Shown: positions 31,283 through 40,790, numbered from the stretch's first letter. The stretch: DNA of 51,270 nt from JAWKTM01 sp041399085 (GCA_041399085.1 JAWKTM010000054.1:1-51270), one strand, 5' to 3'. Notes: generated by a model from the sequence alone, not told the origin. Program-made: numbers and translations.

Positions 31283-32644
31283 TTATCGGCTGAAACCAGG
31301 AGCGGCGACGATCGTCGCAACATTCGCTCCGTCGTCGAGATTCCAGAGTCGCACCTCGCCGTCGAAGCTGCCCGTGGCCAAGCGCTTCGTACCGTCGTGG
31401 TATGCAGCGCTCAAAACCCAATCTTGATGGCCGCCCAACGACCGAAGCTGCTTCTGTGTCTTGGCCTCGAAATGCCGAGCCGTCTTGTCGGCCGAAGTGG
31501 CGAACAGATGGTCGCCCCCGATCACAAGCTTGTGGCCTTCACCGCCTAATGCGACTTCGGCCGTCTTTTTGCCGTCGTCAATCTTCCAACGATGCAGCTT
31601 GTTGTCGCCGCCGCACGAGAAGACCTCGGCGCCATCGGGATGAAACGCCACGCCCATCACCGGTTGATTGTGGCCCGCATAGGTCACTAAAAGATCGCCC
31701 GTGTTGGCGTCGAAGACCTTGGCCGTCTTGTCGCGACTGCCCGACACCAATTTCGATCCATCCGCGTTCCAAGCGACTGCCATGACCCAATCCGAATGGC
31801 TGGCGATTGTGCGCTGCTCTTCGCCCGTTTCCACGTCGAAGATGCGCACCAAGCTGTCGGCCGCGGCCACGGCGAGCCGCTTACCGTCGGGCGAAAAGGC
31901 GATGTCGAGCACCACGTCGCTGGTCGAGTTGAGCACGCGTGTGACCTCGCCCGTTTCATAACTCAGCAATCGCACTTCACCCAATTTGCCTGGCGCTCCG
32001 CAGCCCACGGCCAGCGTCTTGCCATCGGGATGAAATTGCAGGGCGTAGGTGCGTTGGCCAATGTTGCCGATGCGACGAGCCAGTTGTCCGTCCGCCGTGT
32101 TCCAGACCGTTAGCTCGTGATAGCCGCCGGCGATCACATGAGCTCCGTCCGGGGAAAAAGCCACCGCCGTGATTGGCATCGTCGCCGGATAAACTTCCGG
32201 CGCGGCGGGATGCGTTGGCGGCGGCACGATCGAAGCCAGCGGCGCGTCTTCGGCCGAGCCATCGTAAGCCGCGCCCTCTTCGATCCATCGCTTCAGCAGA
32301 GCCACTTGCTCTTCAGGCAGCGGATCGCCTTCGAGCGGCATGCGCTCGCCTTCGTCTTCCGTGATGATCCGCCGCAATAGTTCGCTGTCGTCCAAGTTCT
32401 TGGCCGTGACCGGGGCCGCGGCTGAATCGCCGGCTTGCATCACGCGCGAGAAACTGTCGACACGATAGCCGCCTTCGGCCTTCTTCGCGCCGTGACAGGC
32501 CAAGCAGTTATCGAGCAGCATCGGCGCGATGTCTTTGCGGAAGCTAACGGGCTCGGCCTGAGCCGCTCGTGAGACAAGTCCGAGGCAACCGATCGCCGCC
32601 AAAACAACGAACCAACGCCGAACAATGGAACTAGGAAAACGCAT
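31283..32644 (-). CDS. PSCyt1-type cytochrome c domain fused to WD40 repeats
   Basis: 453 residues. Signal peptide (WFVVLAAIGCLGLVSRAAQA) at the N-terminus. The planctomycete cytochrome c domain (PSCyt1) has its haem motif CLACH in MLLDNCLACHGAKKAEGGYR and extends to the EQVALLKRWIEEGA helix. From about residue 145 there are about seven WD40 blades (VAFSPDGAHVIAGGYHELTV, IAFSPDGKRLAVAAAD, VAWNADGSKLVSGSRDKTAK). It would sit outside the membrane with one covalently bound haem. It is the last of three same-strand genes; the PSD1 gene ends 43 bases before its start. Confidence 0.9.
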   Translation of the reverse strand: MRFPSSIVRRWFVVLAAIGCLGLVSRAAQAEPVSFRKDIAPMLLDNCLACHGAKKAEGGYRVDSFSRVMQAGDSAAAPVTAKNLDDSELLRRIITEDEGERMPLEGDPLPEEQVALLKRWIEEGAAYDGSAEDAPLASIVPPPTHPAAPEVYPATMPITAVAFSPDGAHVIAGGYHELTVWNTADGQLARRIGNIGQRTYALQFHPDGKTLAVGCGAPGKLGEVRLLSYETGEVTRVLNSTSDVVLDIAFSPDGKRLAVAAADSLVRIFDVETGEEQRTIASHSDWVMAVAWNADGSKLVSGSRDKTAKVFDANTGDLLVTYAGHNQPVMGVAFHPDGAEVFSCGGDNKLHRWKIDDGKKTAEVALGGEGHKLVIGGDHLFATSADKTARHFEAKTQKQLRSLGGHQDWVLSAAYHDGTKRLATGSFDGEVRLWNLDDGANVATIVAAPGFSR

Positions 32645-32687
32645 GGCGAAATCTCGTGGGTATTGAAGTCGCGAAAGCGCGACATCA

Positions 32688-35183
32688 TCAATGTTGAAAC
32701 AGGAATTCGTTAGTGTTCAGCAGCGCCCAGCAAACGTCTTCCAACGCGGCGGCCCGATCCTCCTTGCCTTGCAGGTGATTCAGCGACGCTTGCAGCTCGT
32801 CTTCCGTGGGCGGCCGACAAACGGCGGCCAAATACAACTGACGCACGACTTCTTCGTTCGAGGCATTAGCCGCCATCAGTTTGCGAAACCGATTCTGCTC
32901 GTGTCGCAGTTTGCCGTAAATCAGCGGGCCGTTAAAGAACTGAATGGCCATTCCCAAATTCGAGTCGTTGGATCGCTCGCAGGCACATACCGTCTGGCGT
33001 TCCGGTTGCCCGAATACCTTCAGGAAGTCGTTCTTCACCAGATCCGGCGCGGGCAGTTGCGTCGCCTTCACGCCGGCCGGCAAAGCGCCGAACGATTCAG
33101 GCACGGCCGTCACGTGGCAGATGGCGTCGAGCAGTTGTTCCGCACCCAACAACCGCGGCTCCTGATGCGAACAATATTTCGCGTCGTCGCGGTTGAAGTC
33201 GTTCGTTTGAAAGCTGGCTTGATACGTGCGGCTGTTCAGAATCGTCCGCAACACGTGTTTGCGGTCGAAACCATGTTCGGCAAAGTCAGCGGCCAATGCG
33301 TCCAGCAGCGCGGCGTTCGTCGGTGGATTGGAGTCGCGGAAATCATCCACCGGCTCCACGATCCCGCGCGCAAACAGGTGGCTCCAGATTCGATTCACTT
33401 CGATCTTGGCGAAGTAGGGATTCTCCTTGCTCGTCAGCCACTCGGCGAACGTCACGCGTCGATCCGCCGCGTCGACTTCGTCCAGCGAACCAACGCCCGG
33501 CAGCCACGGCTTCATCTGTTGGCCGGTACGCGGCTGAGTCACTTCGCCGGTTGCCGATGTCCAGACAAACATCTCATCGGGACGCCGAGTCTTCTTGCGT
33601 TGCACGCGTTGGAAGAACGCGCCCATGCCGTAATAGTTATCCTGCGTCCAGCGTTCGAACGGATGATTGTGGCACTTGGCACATTGCAGTCGAGCGCCGA
33701 GGAAGATCTGCGAAATCGTCTCGACGCAGTCGTTCATGTCGGCCGCCGTGCGATAGAAATTGGCTGGCGGCGTGCTGAGCGTACTGCCGCTGGCGGTCAG
33801 CAACTCGCGGGCGAACTGGTCGTAAGGCACGTTGTCGCGCAGCGCTCGCTCGACCCAGCGGTGATATTTGAAGACGCCGTCGTTGCCGACTTGGCCGTTC
33901 GTTAGCCGCAACAAATCGCCCCACTTCAGCGCCCAAAACTTGGCGTACTCGGGTCGCTCGAGCAACGCGTCGATCAACCTCGCTCGCTTGTCGGCCGCCG
34001 TATCCGCCAAGAACGCTTCGGTCTCTTCGATCGTCGGCAAGACGCCGATCACATCCAGATAGACACGCCGCAGGAACTCGGCATCGGTGCACGTGTCCGA
34101 CGGCAGATATTGCAGTTGCCGCAGTTTGGCGTACACATGTTCGTCGACGTAATTCGCGGCGGGCGGATCGTTCCAGGCGAAGCCTTCGATATCGCGGACG
34201 AACGTGAAATTGACGGTTTCAATGTGTTCGAGGTAGCGAACCAAAATCGCCGCTTCGCCGCGATCGTGAGCCACGACCAAGCCGGCCGGCGTGGCGGAAG
34301 CGATATCGTCGTCCGACGACGAGTACGCGGCCAACGGCGTCACATCGCGCGAAGTCCCGTCCGAGAAATGGGCGATCACCGCGAGCTGTTGTGTGTGCGC
34401 CGGTTGTTTGAGCAGTCGAGCGCCACCGGGATAAACCTCCAGCTTCACACATCGGCTGCGGCCCGGCGGATCGGGTCGAGCTCCCTCGGCAATCCAATCC
34501 CGCAACACCGCATAGGCCGGATCGTGCTTGGTCATTTGCAGCCCGCCACCATGCGGCGACTTCATCAGCGGCTTTAGCAACAACAGACTTTGTTCCGGCT
34601 CAAGCACGTTCGTGCGACGGCCGAAGTCTTCGCGGATCAACGTCAACTGATCCAGCGACGGATCGAACGCTCGCAACGACAGCCGAAAGCCGCCTTTGCC
34701 GCTGGGCGAACCATGACAAGCTCCGGCGTTGCAACCTTGCTTGGACAAAGCGACCAACGCCCCGAACTCGAACGAAACGGGCTCGACCACGCCGAAGCCA
34801 CTCACTTCCACGGGAATCGTTGCCTGCTGGCCGCCCGCTTCGATTCGAAGCTCGGCCGTCCCATCGGCGATCGGCATCGCCACGCTGCCGCGCACTTCCA
34901 CGACCGCCGGATTAGTCGAAGTGATCGAAGCCGCACGCGTCAGATCTTGCAGCGATTGGTCGGCATAGAAACCGGTGACGACCAACTGTGCCGATTGCCG
35001 AGCGCTCGTCAACTTCACGGCCGGCGGAAAGACTTCCAATCGCGCGGGCTGACCGACTTCGATCGGCGCCAAGTCATCGGCGAGCAGCGGATTCAGCTCG
35101 TGAACCATTGACCCGAGCCAGACCGCCAACACCAAACGCCCGAGCACTCGAACGCCTGACACGAATCGTCCGCATGTCGACAT
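32688..35183 (-). CDS. PSD1-type DUF1549/DUF1553 protein with Ig-like domain and two cysteine-histidine motifs
   Basis: 831 residues from the ATG at 35183, chosen because GGAAGGA lies about eight bases ahead of it; two upstream in-frame starts are possible. A signal peptide is followed by a Big2-like domain (LEVFPPAVKLTSARQSAQLV) and the PSCyt2-type segment GCNAGACHGSPSGKGGFRLS. A second Ig-like domain precedes DUF1549 (about 360-560), which contains the canonical haem motif CAKCH in ARLQCAKCHNHPFERW. DUF1553 occupies the rest (TFAEWLTSKENPYFAKIEVN, LLGAEQLLDAI). Normally the partner is a DUF1501 protein; here the following gene is the WD40-cytochrome protein instead. It is exported and haem-binding by inference; the reaction is unknown. 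Confidence 0.92.
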   Translation of the reverse strand: MSTCGRFVSGVRVLGRLVLAVWLGSMVHELNPLLADDLAPIEVGQPARLEVFPPAVKLTSARQSAQLVVTGFYADQSLQDLTRAASITSTNPAVVEVRGSVAMPIADGTAELRIEAGGQQATIPVEVSGFGVVEPVSFEFGALVALSKQGCNAGACHGSPSGKGGFRLSLRAFDPSLDQLTLIREDFGRRTNVLEPEQSLLLLKPLMKSPHGGGLQMTKHDPAYAVLRDWIAEGARPDPPGRSRCVKLEVYPGGARLLKQPAHTQQLAVIAHFSDGTSRDVTPLAAYSSSDDDIASATPAGLVVAHDRGEAAILVRYLEHIETVNFTFVRDIEGFAWNDPPAANYVDEHVYAKLRQLQYLPSDTCTDAEFLRRVYLDVIGVLPTIEETEAFLADTAADKRARLIDALLERPEYAKFWALKWGDLLRLTNGQVGNDGVFKYHRWVERALRDNVPYDQFARELLTASGSTLSTPPANFYRTAADMNDCVETISQIFLGARLQCAKCHNHPFERWTQDNYYGMGAFFQRVQRKKTRRPDEMFVWTSATGEVTQPRTGQQMKPWLPGVGSLDEVDAADRRVTFAEWLTSKENPYFAKIEVNRIWSHLFARGIVEPVDDFRDSNPPTNAALLDALAADFAEHGFDRKHVLRTILNSRTYQASFQTNDFNRDDAKYCSHQEPRLLGAEQLLDAICHVTAVPESFGALPAGVKATQLPAPDLVKNDFLKVFGQPERQTVCACERSNDSNLGMAIQFFNGPLIYGKLRHEQNRFRKLMAANASNEEVVRQLYLAAVCRPPTEDELQASLNHLQGKEDRAAALEDVCWALLNTNEFLFQH

Positions 35184-35327
35184 GATTGATTCCTTCCCCA
35201 TCGAAAAAACGCCCAGCGACATCGGTTATCGCTGCTGGTGTTGTCCTCATCAAAACGGTTTCAGCGACCAACGCCGGCGGCCTTTCGAGCGGTACATCGG
35301 CGCGGCTATGACGAAGTCGCTGCCTTC

Positions 35328-37601
35328 CTACGGCAGCTTCACCTCCAGCTTGCCCGGCTGGCTGGAAGCTGTGAAATCCTTCCCCTGAAACTTGCTGGCC
35401 GCCTCGACCGTCAGTTCCTCGAACATGACCGCCGCAGCCTCGGCAGCCGCTCGCAACTCGACTTCCAATTCACTCTGATCCGCCGCGATCATCATCGACT
35501 CGTCGCCCGTGACGCCCGCCGGCAGCTTCGTCCATTTCAGCGTCACCGGCTGCGGATCGTCACCCGCGCGAGTCAAACGAATCTTGACCTTTTGCGATTG
35601 GCCCGCGACCAACGGCCCGGCTGCTTCGATTTGAATCGTCAACGGATCGATCACCTGCCACGGAAGCTCGAACGACTCGAATCGCCCGAGCGACTTGAGT
35701 TCGCCGAACACCTGGAAACGGCCAGCAAGCATCGCCGCGGCGGCGTCCTTGGGTCCGGTGATTGTGAACGTGTATTGATCCTTGTCGGCCTTGACCGCAG
35801 CCGAAAAACCGGCTGGCAAGGATTCGGGCAACACGGTCACCGCGTCTTTGAATTCCGCGTTCTTTCGTTCCAGCGTCAGTGCCACGGCCGTTTCGCCGAT
35901 CGGCCGCGCGAAGTACACGGGCTTCTCCGGCGGCTTGAAGCCGAAGAACGCGTCGCCCGCCGCAGCGCCGCTGATCGCCACCAGACCGTCTCGCCAATTG
36001 GCCGGATCGGTCACGAACGGCGTTCGCGTGCGAAGCAAGTCCGCGCTGCGAGCCACGGCAAAGTTCCGCGGATTCTCGACCGCTTGGCCGATCACTCGCA
36101 CCACTCGCAACACGTCTGGCGACCAACCGCCATCCGCCGCCACGAACAACCGATGATCCTTCGCGCCGGCGGGAATCATGTCGTTAATCAACCGCAGACC
36201 AGCCGGCCCACTGCTAAGCGACAGCTTGATCGGCCCGTCGTAGCCGAACCGCGCGATCTGCAAATCGACCGGACAAGCTCCGGCGGCTGGCTGAACCTGG
36301 AAGCGGTCCCGCGTGGCTTTGTCGTTCTTGATCGTCAAGCCGAACGTGCCGCTCGGCGCGATCGACACGTGATAACTTTGCTCGGCGTCGCCGCGATGCA
36401 GCAAGTCCTCGACCTGCAGCCGATACACGCCGTCGGCTGGAAACGTCACGTCGAACGACCACTCGTCGGCGTCATTCACGGGCGTCTCGACCACTTTGCC
36501 GCCCGCCTCGTTAAACAACCGCATCACCAGCAGCGTCGGCGAACCGAGACTGCGAGTCGCGCCGGCGATCCGAGCGACTTGCCCTTTCGCGGCCACGAAC
36601 TCGTAATGATCGACGTCGCCGGGCGATTCCAGCCGGCCGCTGATTCCGCACGGCCAAGCCACACGATTGGCTGCCGTAAGATCGTTGTTCGGCTCGGACT
36701 CGATTGTTTGTGTCCACTCGCTCAAACCGAGCTCCGCCCAATCCGACGACTGACCGCCCGGCCGCTTGGCCGAGACTCGCGTGGCCGCCAACAATGGATC
36801 GTTCGGCAGCGAGACGATCGAAGAGATTGCTTCCGCCGCATCGGGGCCGGAAAATGTGAACGATCGCGTCTCGCCGATTCGCGCGACCAATGGCATCGGT
36901 GTGGTGGCCAATGGAAAGTCGCCGATTCGCAAACGATAGCGACCGCCCGCGGAATACTTGCTGTCACGCAGCTCGAGGACGTAGTTTCCCGCCGCGGCGA
37001 ACGTGTACGAGAAACGGCAGTCAGGCCCGTTCGCCGGATCGTCATCGACGGCCAGCAGCTCGTTGCCCGCTTCGTCCAGCAATCGAACGAACGGGTCGAA
37101 TCCCGAATGAATTCGCCGCGCCAACACATCGACGGCAATTCGCTGACCGGCCGCGGCGGCGAAACGATAATGGTCGAACGAGGCTCCGTTGCTGACGCCA
37201 TCCACGGCGCAGAGCGCGGGGATCTCTTGAGCCGCGGCGGGCGAGTGGTTCGCGCCGTTGTCGGCCACCGACGGCAAGTCGTCGACCACGAGCGCGATTG
37301 GTTCCGTGTTGCCGGTCGAGTTGGCGACCAGCAGTCCGCCCGGACCGATCGGCACATCGGCGGCGGTAGTGACTTTGATCGTGGCTTGTTTGGGTTCGAC
37401 GCTGACGATTTCCACTTGAGCCGGAAAGCTGGTCCAAACTTGCAGCGGCTGAGCGAACTGGTCGCCGTGCAGCACAACTTGCGTCGTCTTGCCTGGCTCG
37501 ACAGCCGCCGGCGACGCATGGCTGAGCGTCGGAGCGGCTCGGCCCACCGAGGCAAACGCGATGGCAATGCACACGGCCGGCAGGCATCGAAAGCGAATCA
37601 T
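35328..37601 (-). CDS. Secreted PPC-like domain protein, paralogue of the 7400-9544 gene
   Basis: 757 residues from the ATG at 37601, which gives a clear signal peptide (MIRFRCLPAVCIAIAFASVGRA); the longer upstream frame adds residues without leader character. The layout matches the plus-strand protein at 7400-9544: an Ig-like start (LSHASPAAVEPGKTTQVVLHG), then a PPC-type domain around VDGVSNGASFDHYRFAA and another around ISGRLESPGDVDHYEFVA, each closing with a YRLRI or YRLQV strand. More beta domains follow. No enzymatic motif is seen. It is the first of the minus-strand set that continues with the PSD1 and WD40-cytochrome genes; the gap to PSD1 is about 145 bases. Confidence 0.85.
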   Translation of the reverse strand: MIRFRCLPAVCIAIAFASVGRAAPTLSHASPAAVEPGKTTQVVLHGDQFAQPLQVWTSFPAQVEIVSVEPKQATIKVTTAADVPIGPGGLLVANSTGNTEPIALVVDDLPSVADNGANHSPAAAQEIPALCAVDGVSNGASFDHYRFAAAAGQRIAVDVLARRIHSGFDPFVRLLDEAGNELLAVDDDPANGPDCRFSYTFAAAGNYVLELRDSKYSAGGRYRLRIGDFPLATTPMPLVARIGETRSFTFSGPDAAEAISSIVSLPNDPLLAATRVSAKRPGGQSSDWAELGLSEWTQTIESEPNNDLTAANRVAWPCGISGRLESPGDVDHYEFVAAKGQVARIAGATRSLGSPTLLVMRLFNEAGGKVVETPVNDADEWSFDVTFPADGVYRLQVEDLLHRGDAEQSYHVSIAPSGTFGLTIKNDKATRDRFQVQPAAGACPVDLQIARFGYDGPIKLSLSSGPAGLRLINDMIPAGAKDHRLFVAADGGWSPDVLRVVRVIGQAVENPRNFAVARSADLLRTRTPFVTDPANWRDGLVAISGAAAGDAFFGFKPPEKPVYFARPIGETAVALTLERKNAEFKDAVTVLPESLPAGFSAAVKADKDQYTFTITGPKDAAAAMLAGRFQVFGELKSLGRFESFELPWQVIDPLTIQIEAAGPLVAGQSQKVKIRLTRAGDDPQPVTLKWTKLPAGVTGDESMMIAADQSELEVELRAAAEAAAVMFEELTVEAASKFQGKDFTASSQPGKLEVKLP

Positions 37602-37783
37602 GGCGGGAACCTTGCAGGTGGGAAGGATTCGACCGGCAGGACTGTTAGCGGCTCCGTCGCGAAGCGCACAATCCGCCGAACTCGAACATTCGCTCGAATC
37701 GGTTGGCGGGCCGTTTATTGTGAACGATCGAACAGCTACGGTCAACAAATCAGGATGCGTTGATTTCAAGCCGGCAGGCCGAC

Positions 37784-37814
37784 TCGTTTAACCCGCAGCC
37801 GTAGGCGAGGACGG
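37784..37814 (+). repeat. Left 31-bp REP-like repeat of the RAYT unit
   Basis: Contains AACCCGCAGCCGTAGGCGAG. It can fold through GCCGT/ACGGC around an eight-base loop. Its inverted partner is at 38664-38694. Confidence 0.7.
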
Positions 37815-37983
37815 CCTGCTCGACGGCCAACCTTATTCTAATGAGTTTCCAAGAGCGAAACCCCGCACAGGATTTTTCAGTACCATCTCCTTGCATTCGT
37901 TGACATGTGTTGCACGTCACCTGGATTCGTCGACGGCAATACGAGCAAAGCTAATGTCCGACAACTTCTGGCGGGTGTTAATC

Positions 37984-38604
37984 ATGATCCATGGTTATCA
38001 CGTTATATGGGGCACGTACGGATTCTGGCTACCCAACGATCCTCGCGGGTCATGGTCCGATTTTGTGTACTCCTGGGAGATTGCTCGCTTCGGCAAAGCA
38101 ACTAAATCCAGCGATCGCTCGGTCGTCGATCCCAAGCAGTATGCGACGTGGCGAGCAGTCGCGCGTCGGTCGCTGAAAAATCCGCCCGTGAAATTGACCG
38201 TCAGTCAGGCTCTCGAAGCGGCTCGCGGCTTCGCACGCTTCACTGAAAAAAGCAACTTAACGGTGTGGGCATGTTCCATTCTTCCCGAGCATGTGCATTT
38301 CGTCCTGGGCCGACATCATTACAAAATCGAATCGGCGGCTAATCTGCTGAAGGGCGAAGCGACTCGACAATTGATCGAAACGGGCTTGCATCCAATGGCA
38401 GAGCATCGAACCTCGAAGGGGCGATGGCCTTCGATGTGGGGAGAGAGTCAATGGATCGTCTACCTAGATACCGAGGAGGCAATTGAAAACGCTATTCGCT
38501 ATGTCGAAGAGAACCCCGAGCGAGAAGGAATGAAACGCCAACGCTGGTCGTTCGTAAGGAAGTTCACAGGCGTTTCTAAAAACGGTTGGACTACCTACCA
38601 CTGA
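37984..38604 (+). CDS. REP-associated tyrosine transposase (RAYT, Y1/HUH family)
   Basis: 206 residues from the ATG at 37984 (an in-frame ATG at 37954 adds ten). The protein opens with GYHVIWGTYGFWLPNDPRGS, typical of the planctomycete branch of IS200-like transposases, and carries the metal-binding HUH motif in PEHVHFVLGRH. The later helix EEAIENAIRYVEENPEREG holds the likely catalytic tyrosine (NAIRYVEENP). These enzymes cut and rejoin single-stranded DNA at REP hairpins. The frame is intact. Inverted 31-bp repeats lie 170 bases upstream and 60 bases downstream. Confidence 0.88.
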   Translation: MIHGYHVIWGTYGFWLPNDPRGSWSDFVYSWEIARFGKATKSSDRSVVDPKQYATWRAVARRSLKNPPVKLTVSQALEAARGFARFTEKSNLTVWACSILPEHVHFVLGRHHYKIESAANLLKGEATRQLIETGLHPMAEHRTSKGRWPSMWGESQWIVYLDTEEAIENAIRYVEENPEREGMKRQRWSFVRKFTGVSKNGWTTYH

Positions 38605-39018
38605 GGCAGTCTTCCTGACCTGAGACGGTGGATCGAACGGTGCGCTCGTCCGCCGATTCTCACCCGTCCTCGCCTTCGGCTGCGGGTTAAACGATTTGTG
38701 CGACCGCTTACTTTGGTCGGCATCGCACATACCGGGCGTCGTGCCACGAACCTCGACAATCGTCGCGTCCGTGCCGGTTGCGCGAGCTTTGCCGATTCTA
38801 CCGGACGCTCTCACTGGATCGGCCTGCGAAAGGGCGCAAGTCACGCAAGTTGACGCGGGCTTGGCGACGATGGAAGGCTGTATGGAATGCGTTTAATTAG
38901 CAGCCCAGGCAGACATTGTCATCCACGGCGACGCCAGCGGTTGGCTTGATCCTGAAGCCAATCGCTCGTCGACCGTTTCGGCTGCTCGGCACCCCCGAAG
39001 GGATTCGAGGCTTTCACC
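38605..39018. other. Intergenic region with right REP repeat and a leader hairpin
   Basis: About 410 bases with no convincing gene. The first 90 bases end with the right-hand 31-bp repeat (38664-38694). A 9-bp hairpin at 38939-38963 (GGTTGGCTT/AAGCCAATC, one G-T pair, seven-base loop) stands 56 bases before the GAF/PP2C gene and could be part of its untranslated leader. Confidence 0.55.
38664..38694 (-). repeat. Right 31-bp REP-like repeat of the RAYT unit
   Basis: Inverted copy of 37784-37814 with one mismatch. Flanked by an ACCCG...CGGGT potential stem. Confidence 0.7.
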
Positions 39019-40572
39019 ATGCGAGCGACAACTTTGGCTAAACAATTCCCCGACTATTTGAAGCTTCATCGCGAAGAACCGGCGGAATGCCAAGCGCCCG
39101 GCTGGAACGAGCTGCCGGGGCTGAAGGCCTTGCAGCGCGGCTTCGAGCAGACGACCGGCTGGCGGTTGCGCTGGACCAGCGGCGCTGAACCGTCCGCCGC
39201 CGACGCTTACTCGCAATTGATCGATGACGGCTCCGAACGACCTTTGGGCCACATGGTGGTCGAATCGTTTCGCGACGACAAACCGCGGGCGGCGGCGTTA
39301 CCGATCGAAGCCGTGAGACCATTGGCCGATTCGCTGAGCCAGATCATTTCGGAGCTGGCGCGCACGCAGCGTGTCGTGTGGCAACGCGAGGCGGAACTCG
39401 CGGCCGGCGTGCCGGTCTCTTCGCGGCCGGATGAAGCGCGGCACTTGGCCGAGCGGCTCGAGTCGGTGCTGCGCGCCGGCGCCGAAGGCATCCGCTGCCA
39501 AGCGGCCGCGTTGTACTTGTTGGACGAAGCCACTAGTCAGTTGAAGATGCGTTCTTGCTGGGGCCTGCCGAAGACGCGGTTGCTCGAAGCCGCTCGACCG
39601 TTGCGCGGCGCGGTCGCGGACCTCGAAGCGCTTCTGGGTCACGCCGTGGTGCTGGAGAATTCGGCGCTGCTGCCGCATTGGAAGTCGCCGGAGCCTTATC
39701 CGGCCGCCGTTTGCGTGCCGGTCAGCTCGCCCTCGATTCCACTGGGGACGCTGTGGTTTTTCAGCGACGTGACCCGCGACTTCAGCGAACGCGAAACGCA
39801 GATGGCGGAAGTGATCGCCGGTCGCTTGGCGGCCGACTTGGAACGAGAGATGTTGTTGACCGAGGGTCTGCGAATCAAACGATTGGACGAGCAGATCGAC
39901 ACGATTACCAAGTGGCAGCGGTCGCGGCTGCCGACGGTCAAGCCATTGATCGACGGCTGGCAGATCGCCGGCACGAGCGATTCGGGCGACGCCGCTCGGC
40001 GCCAGTTTCACGATTGGTTCGTGTTGCCCAGCGGAGTGCTGGCCATGACTGTCGGGAAATCGGAGGGTGAGTCGCTGGCCGCCACAATGAATGCGGCGGC
40101 AGTCCATGCAGCGTTCAAGGCTCATAGCGCGCACCAGCGCGACACCGGCCGAGTTTTGAACTGTTTGAACGAAACGATTTGGACCAGTGGCAGCGGCGAT
40201 CAATTCGCGTCGCTGTGCTACGCGCTGTTGCATCCCGAACGCTCGACGCTGGAATGGTCGTCGGCCGGAGATGTACGAGCGATCTTGGTGCGCGGCCGAG
40301 CGTTCAAGTCGCTGGCGTCCAACGCGCCGCTGTTGGGCAGCGATCCCGATGCGTTCTACAACCGCCAACGAACGCGGCTCCGTCGCGGCGATACGTTGGC
40401 GATCTTCACGACAAATCTGGGCGCTACGAGCGAAGACGAATCGACCTTGGCTCAGCGCATCCGAGCGTCGTTGCGGCTTTCGATCGACGAGCTGGCGGAA
40501 TCCCTGCGCGAGTCGCTTCCCACGCACGAAGCCACCGGCGAACGAACGCTGCTGGTGTTGCGACGGCGTTAG
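39019..40572 (+). CDS. GAF domain plus degenerate PP2C/SpoIIE-like domain protein
   Basis: 517 residues, cytoplasmic (no leader or membrane segment). A GAF domain occupies about 145-290 (AERLESVLRAGAEGIRCQAA, AAVCVPVSSPSIPLGTLWFF), followed by a coiled linker (RIKRLDEQIDTITKWQRSRLP) and a SpoIIE/PP2C-type domain from about 310. That domain keeps the fold pieces FHDWFVLPSGVLAM, ATMNAAAVHAAFK, the EWSSAGDVRAILVRG strand and the final LLVLRRR. The metal-binding acids are altered: the expected GDVSGKG is TVGKSEGES (344-352), and the expected FYTDG is FTTNLG (463-468). Loss of both Asp residues suggests a pseudophosphatase acting by binding, perhaps in anti-sigma-factor partner switching. No anti-sigma gene is adjacent. 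Confidence 0.75.
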   Translation: MRATTLAKQFPDYLKLHREEPAECQAPGWNELPGLKALQRGFEQTTGWRLRWTSGAEPSAADAYSQLIDDGSERPLGHMVVESFRDDKPRAAALPIEAVRPLADSLSQIISELARTQRVVWQREAELAAGVPVSSRPDEARHLAERLESVLRAGAEGIRCQAAALYLLDEATSQLKMRSCWGLPKTRLLEAARPLRGAVADLEALLGHAVVLENSALLPHWKSPEPYPAAVCVPVSSPSIPLGTLWFFSDVTRDFSERETQMAEVIAGRLAADLEREMLLTEGLRIKRLDEQIDTITKWQRSRLPTVKPLIDGWQIAGTSDSGDAARRQFHDWFVLPSGVLAMTVGKSEGESLAATMNAAAVHAAFKAHSAHQRDTGRVLNCLNETIWTSGSGDQFASLCYALLHPERSTLEWSSAGDVRAILVRGRAFKSLASNAPLLGSDPDAFYNRQRTRLRRGDTLAIFTTNLGATSEDESTLAQRIRASLRLSIDELAESLRESLPTHEATGERTLLVLRRR

Positions 40573-40790
40573 GCGACTTGGCTGTTTCCCCGCCCGTGCT
40601 GTTCGGCGCGCGGCGGGCGAGAGGGCATCGAGTTCACCTCGCTTGCCTGCGTCTCGGCGTTTTGCGCTTCGACTTCCAGCTTGACACGCCGCAGCGTGCG
40701 GCGGATGCTGACCACTTGCTCCGCCTGCCGCCGATTCCGTTGGACTGGAAGGTCGGGCGGCTGGCTTTCCAGCGAAGCAATCTTTAGCAA

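Larger units (their letters stand above)
37784..38694 (+). mobile_element. RAYT unit bracketed by 31-bp inverted REP-like repeats
   Basis: TCGTTTAACCCGCAGCCGTA plus 11 more bases at 37784-37814 is matched in inverted orientation at 38664-38694, 30 of 31 bases identical (T versus A at position 19). Between them lies one Y1/HUH transposase gene. RAYT proteins are known to be associated with REP palindromes. This arrangement is what a self-contained REP-RAYT unit would look like. Confidence 0.75.

Noticed and set aside
35238..37763. An 841-codon open frame on the plus strand
   Set aside because: It is antisense to the secreted PPC protein gene over its whole length, is rich in Arg/His/Gln with no domain or leader, and arises from GC-rich codon bias. 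The minus-strand product has a signal peptide and clear domains.
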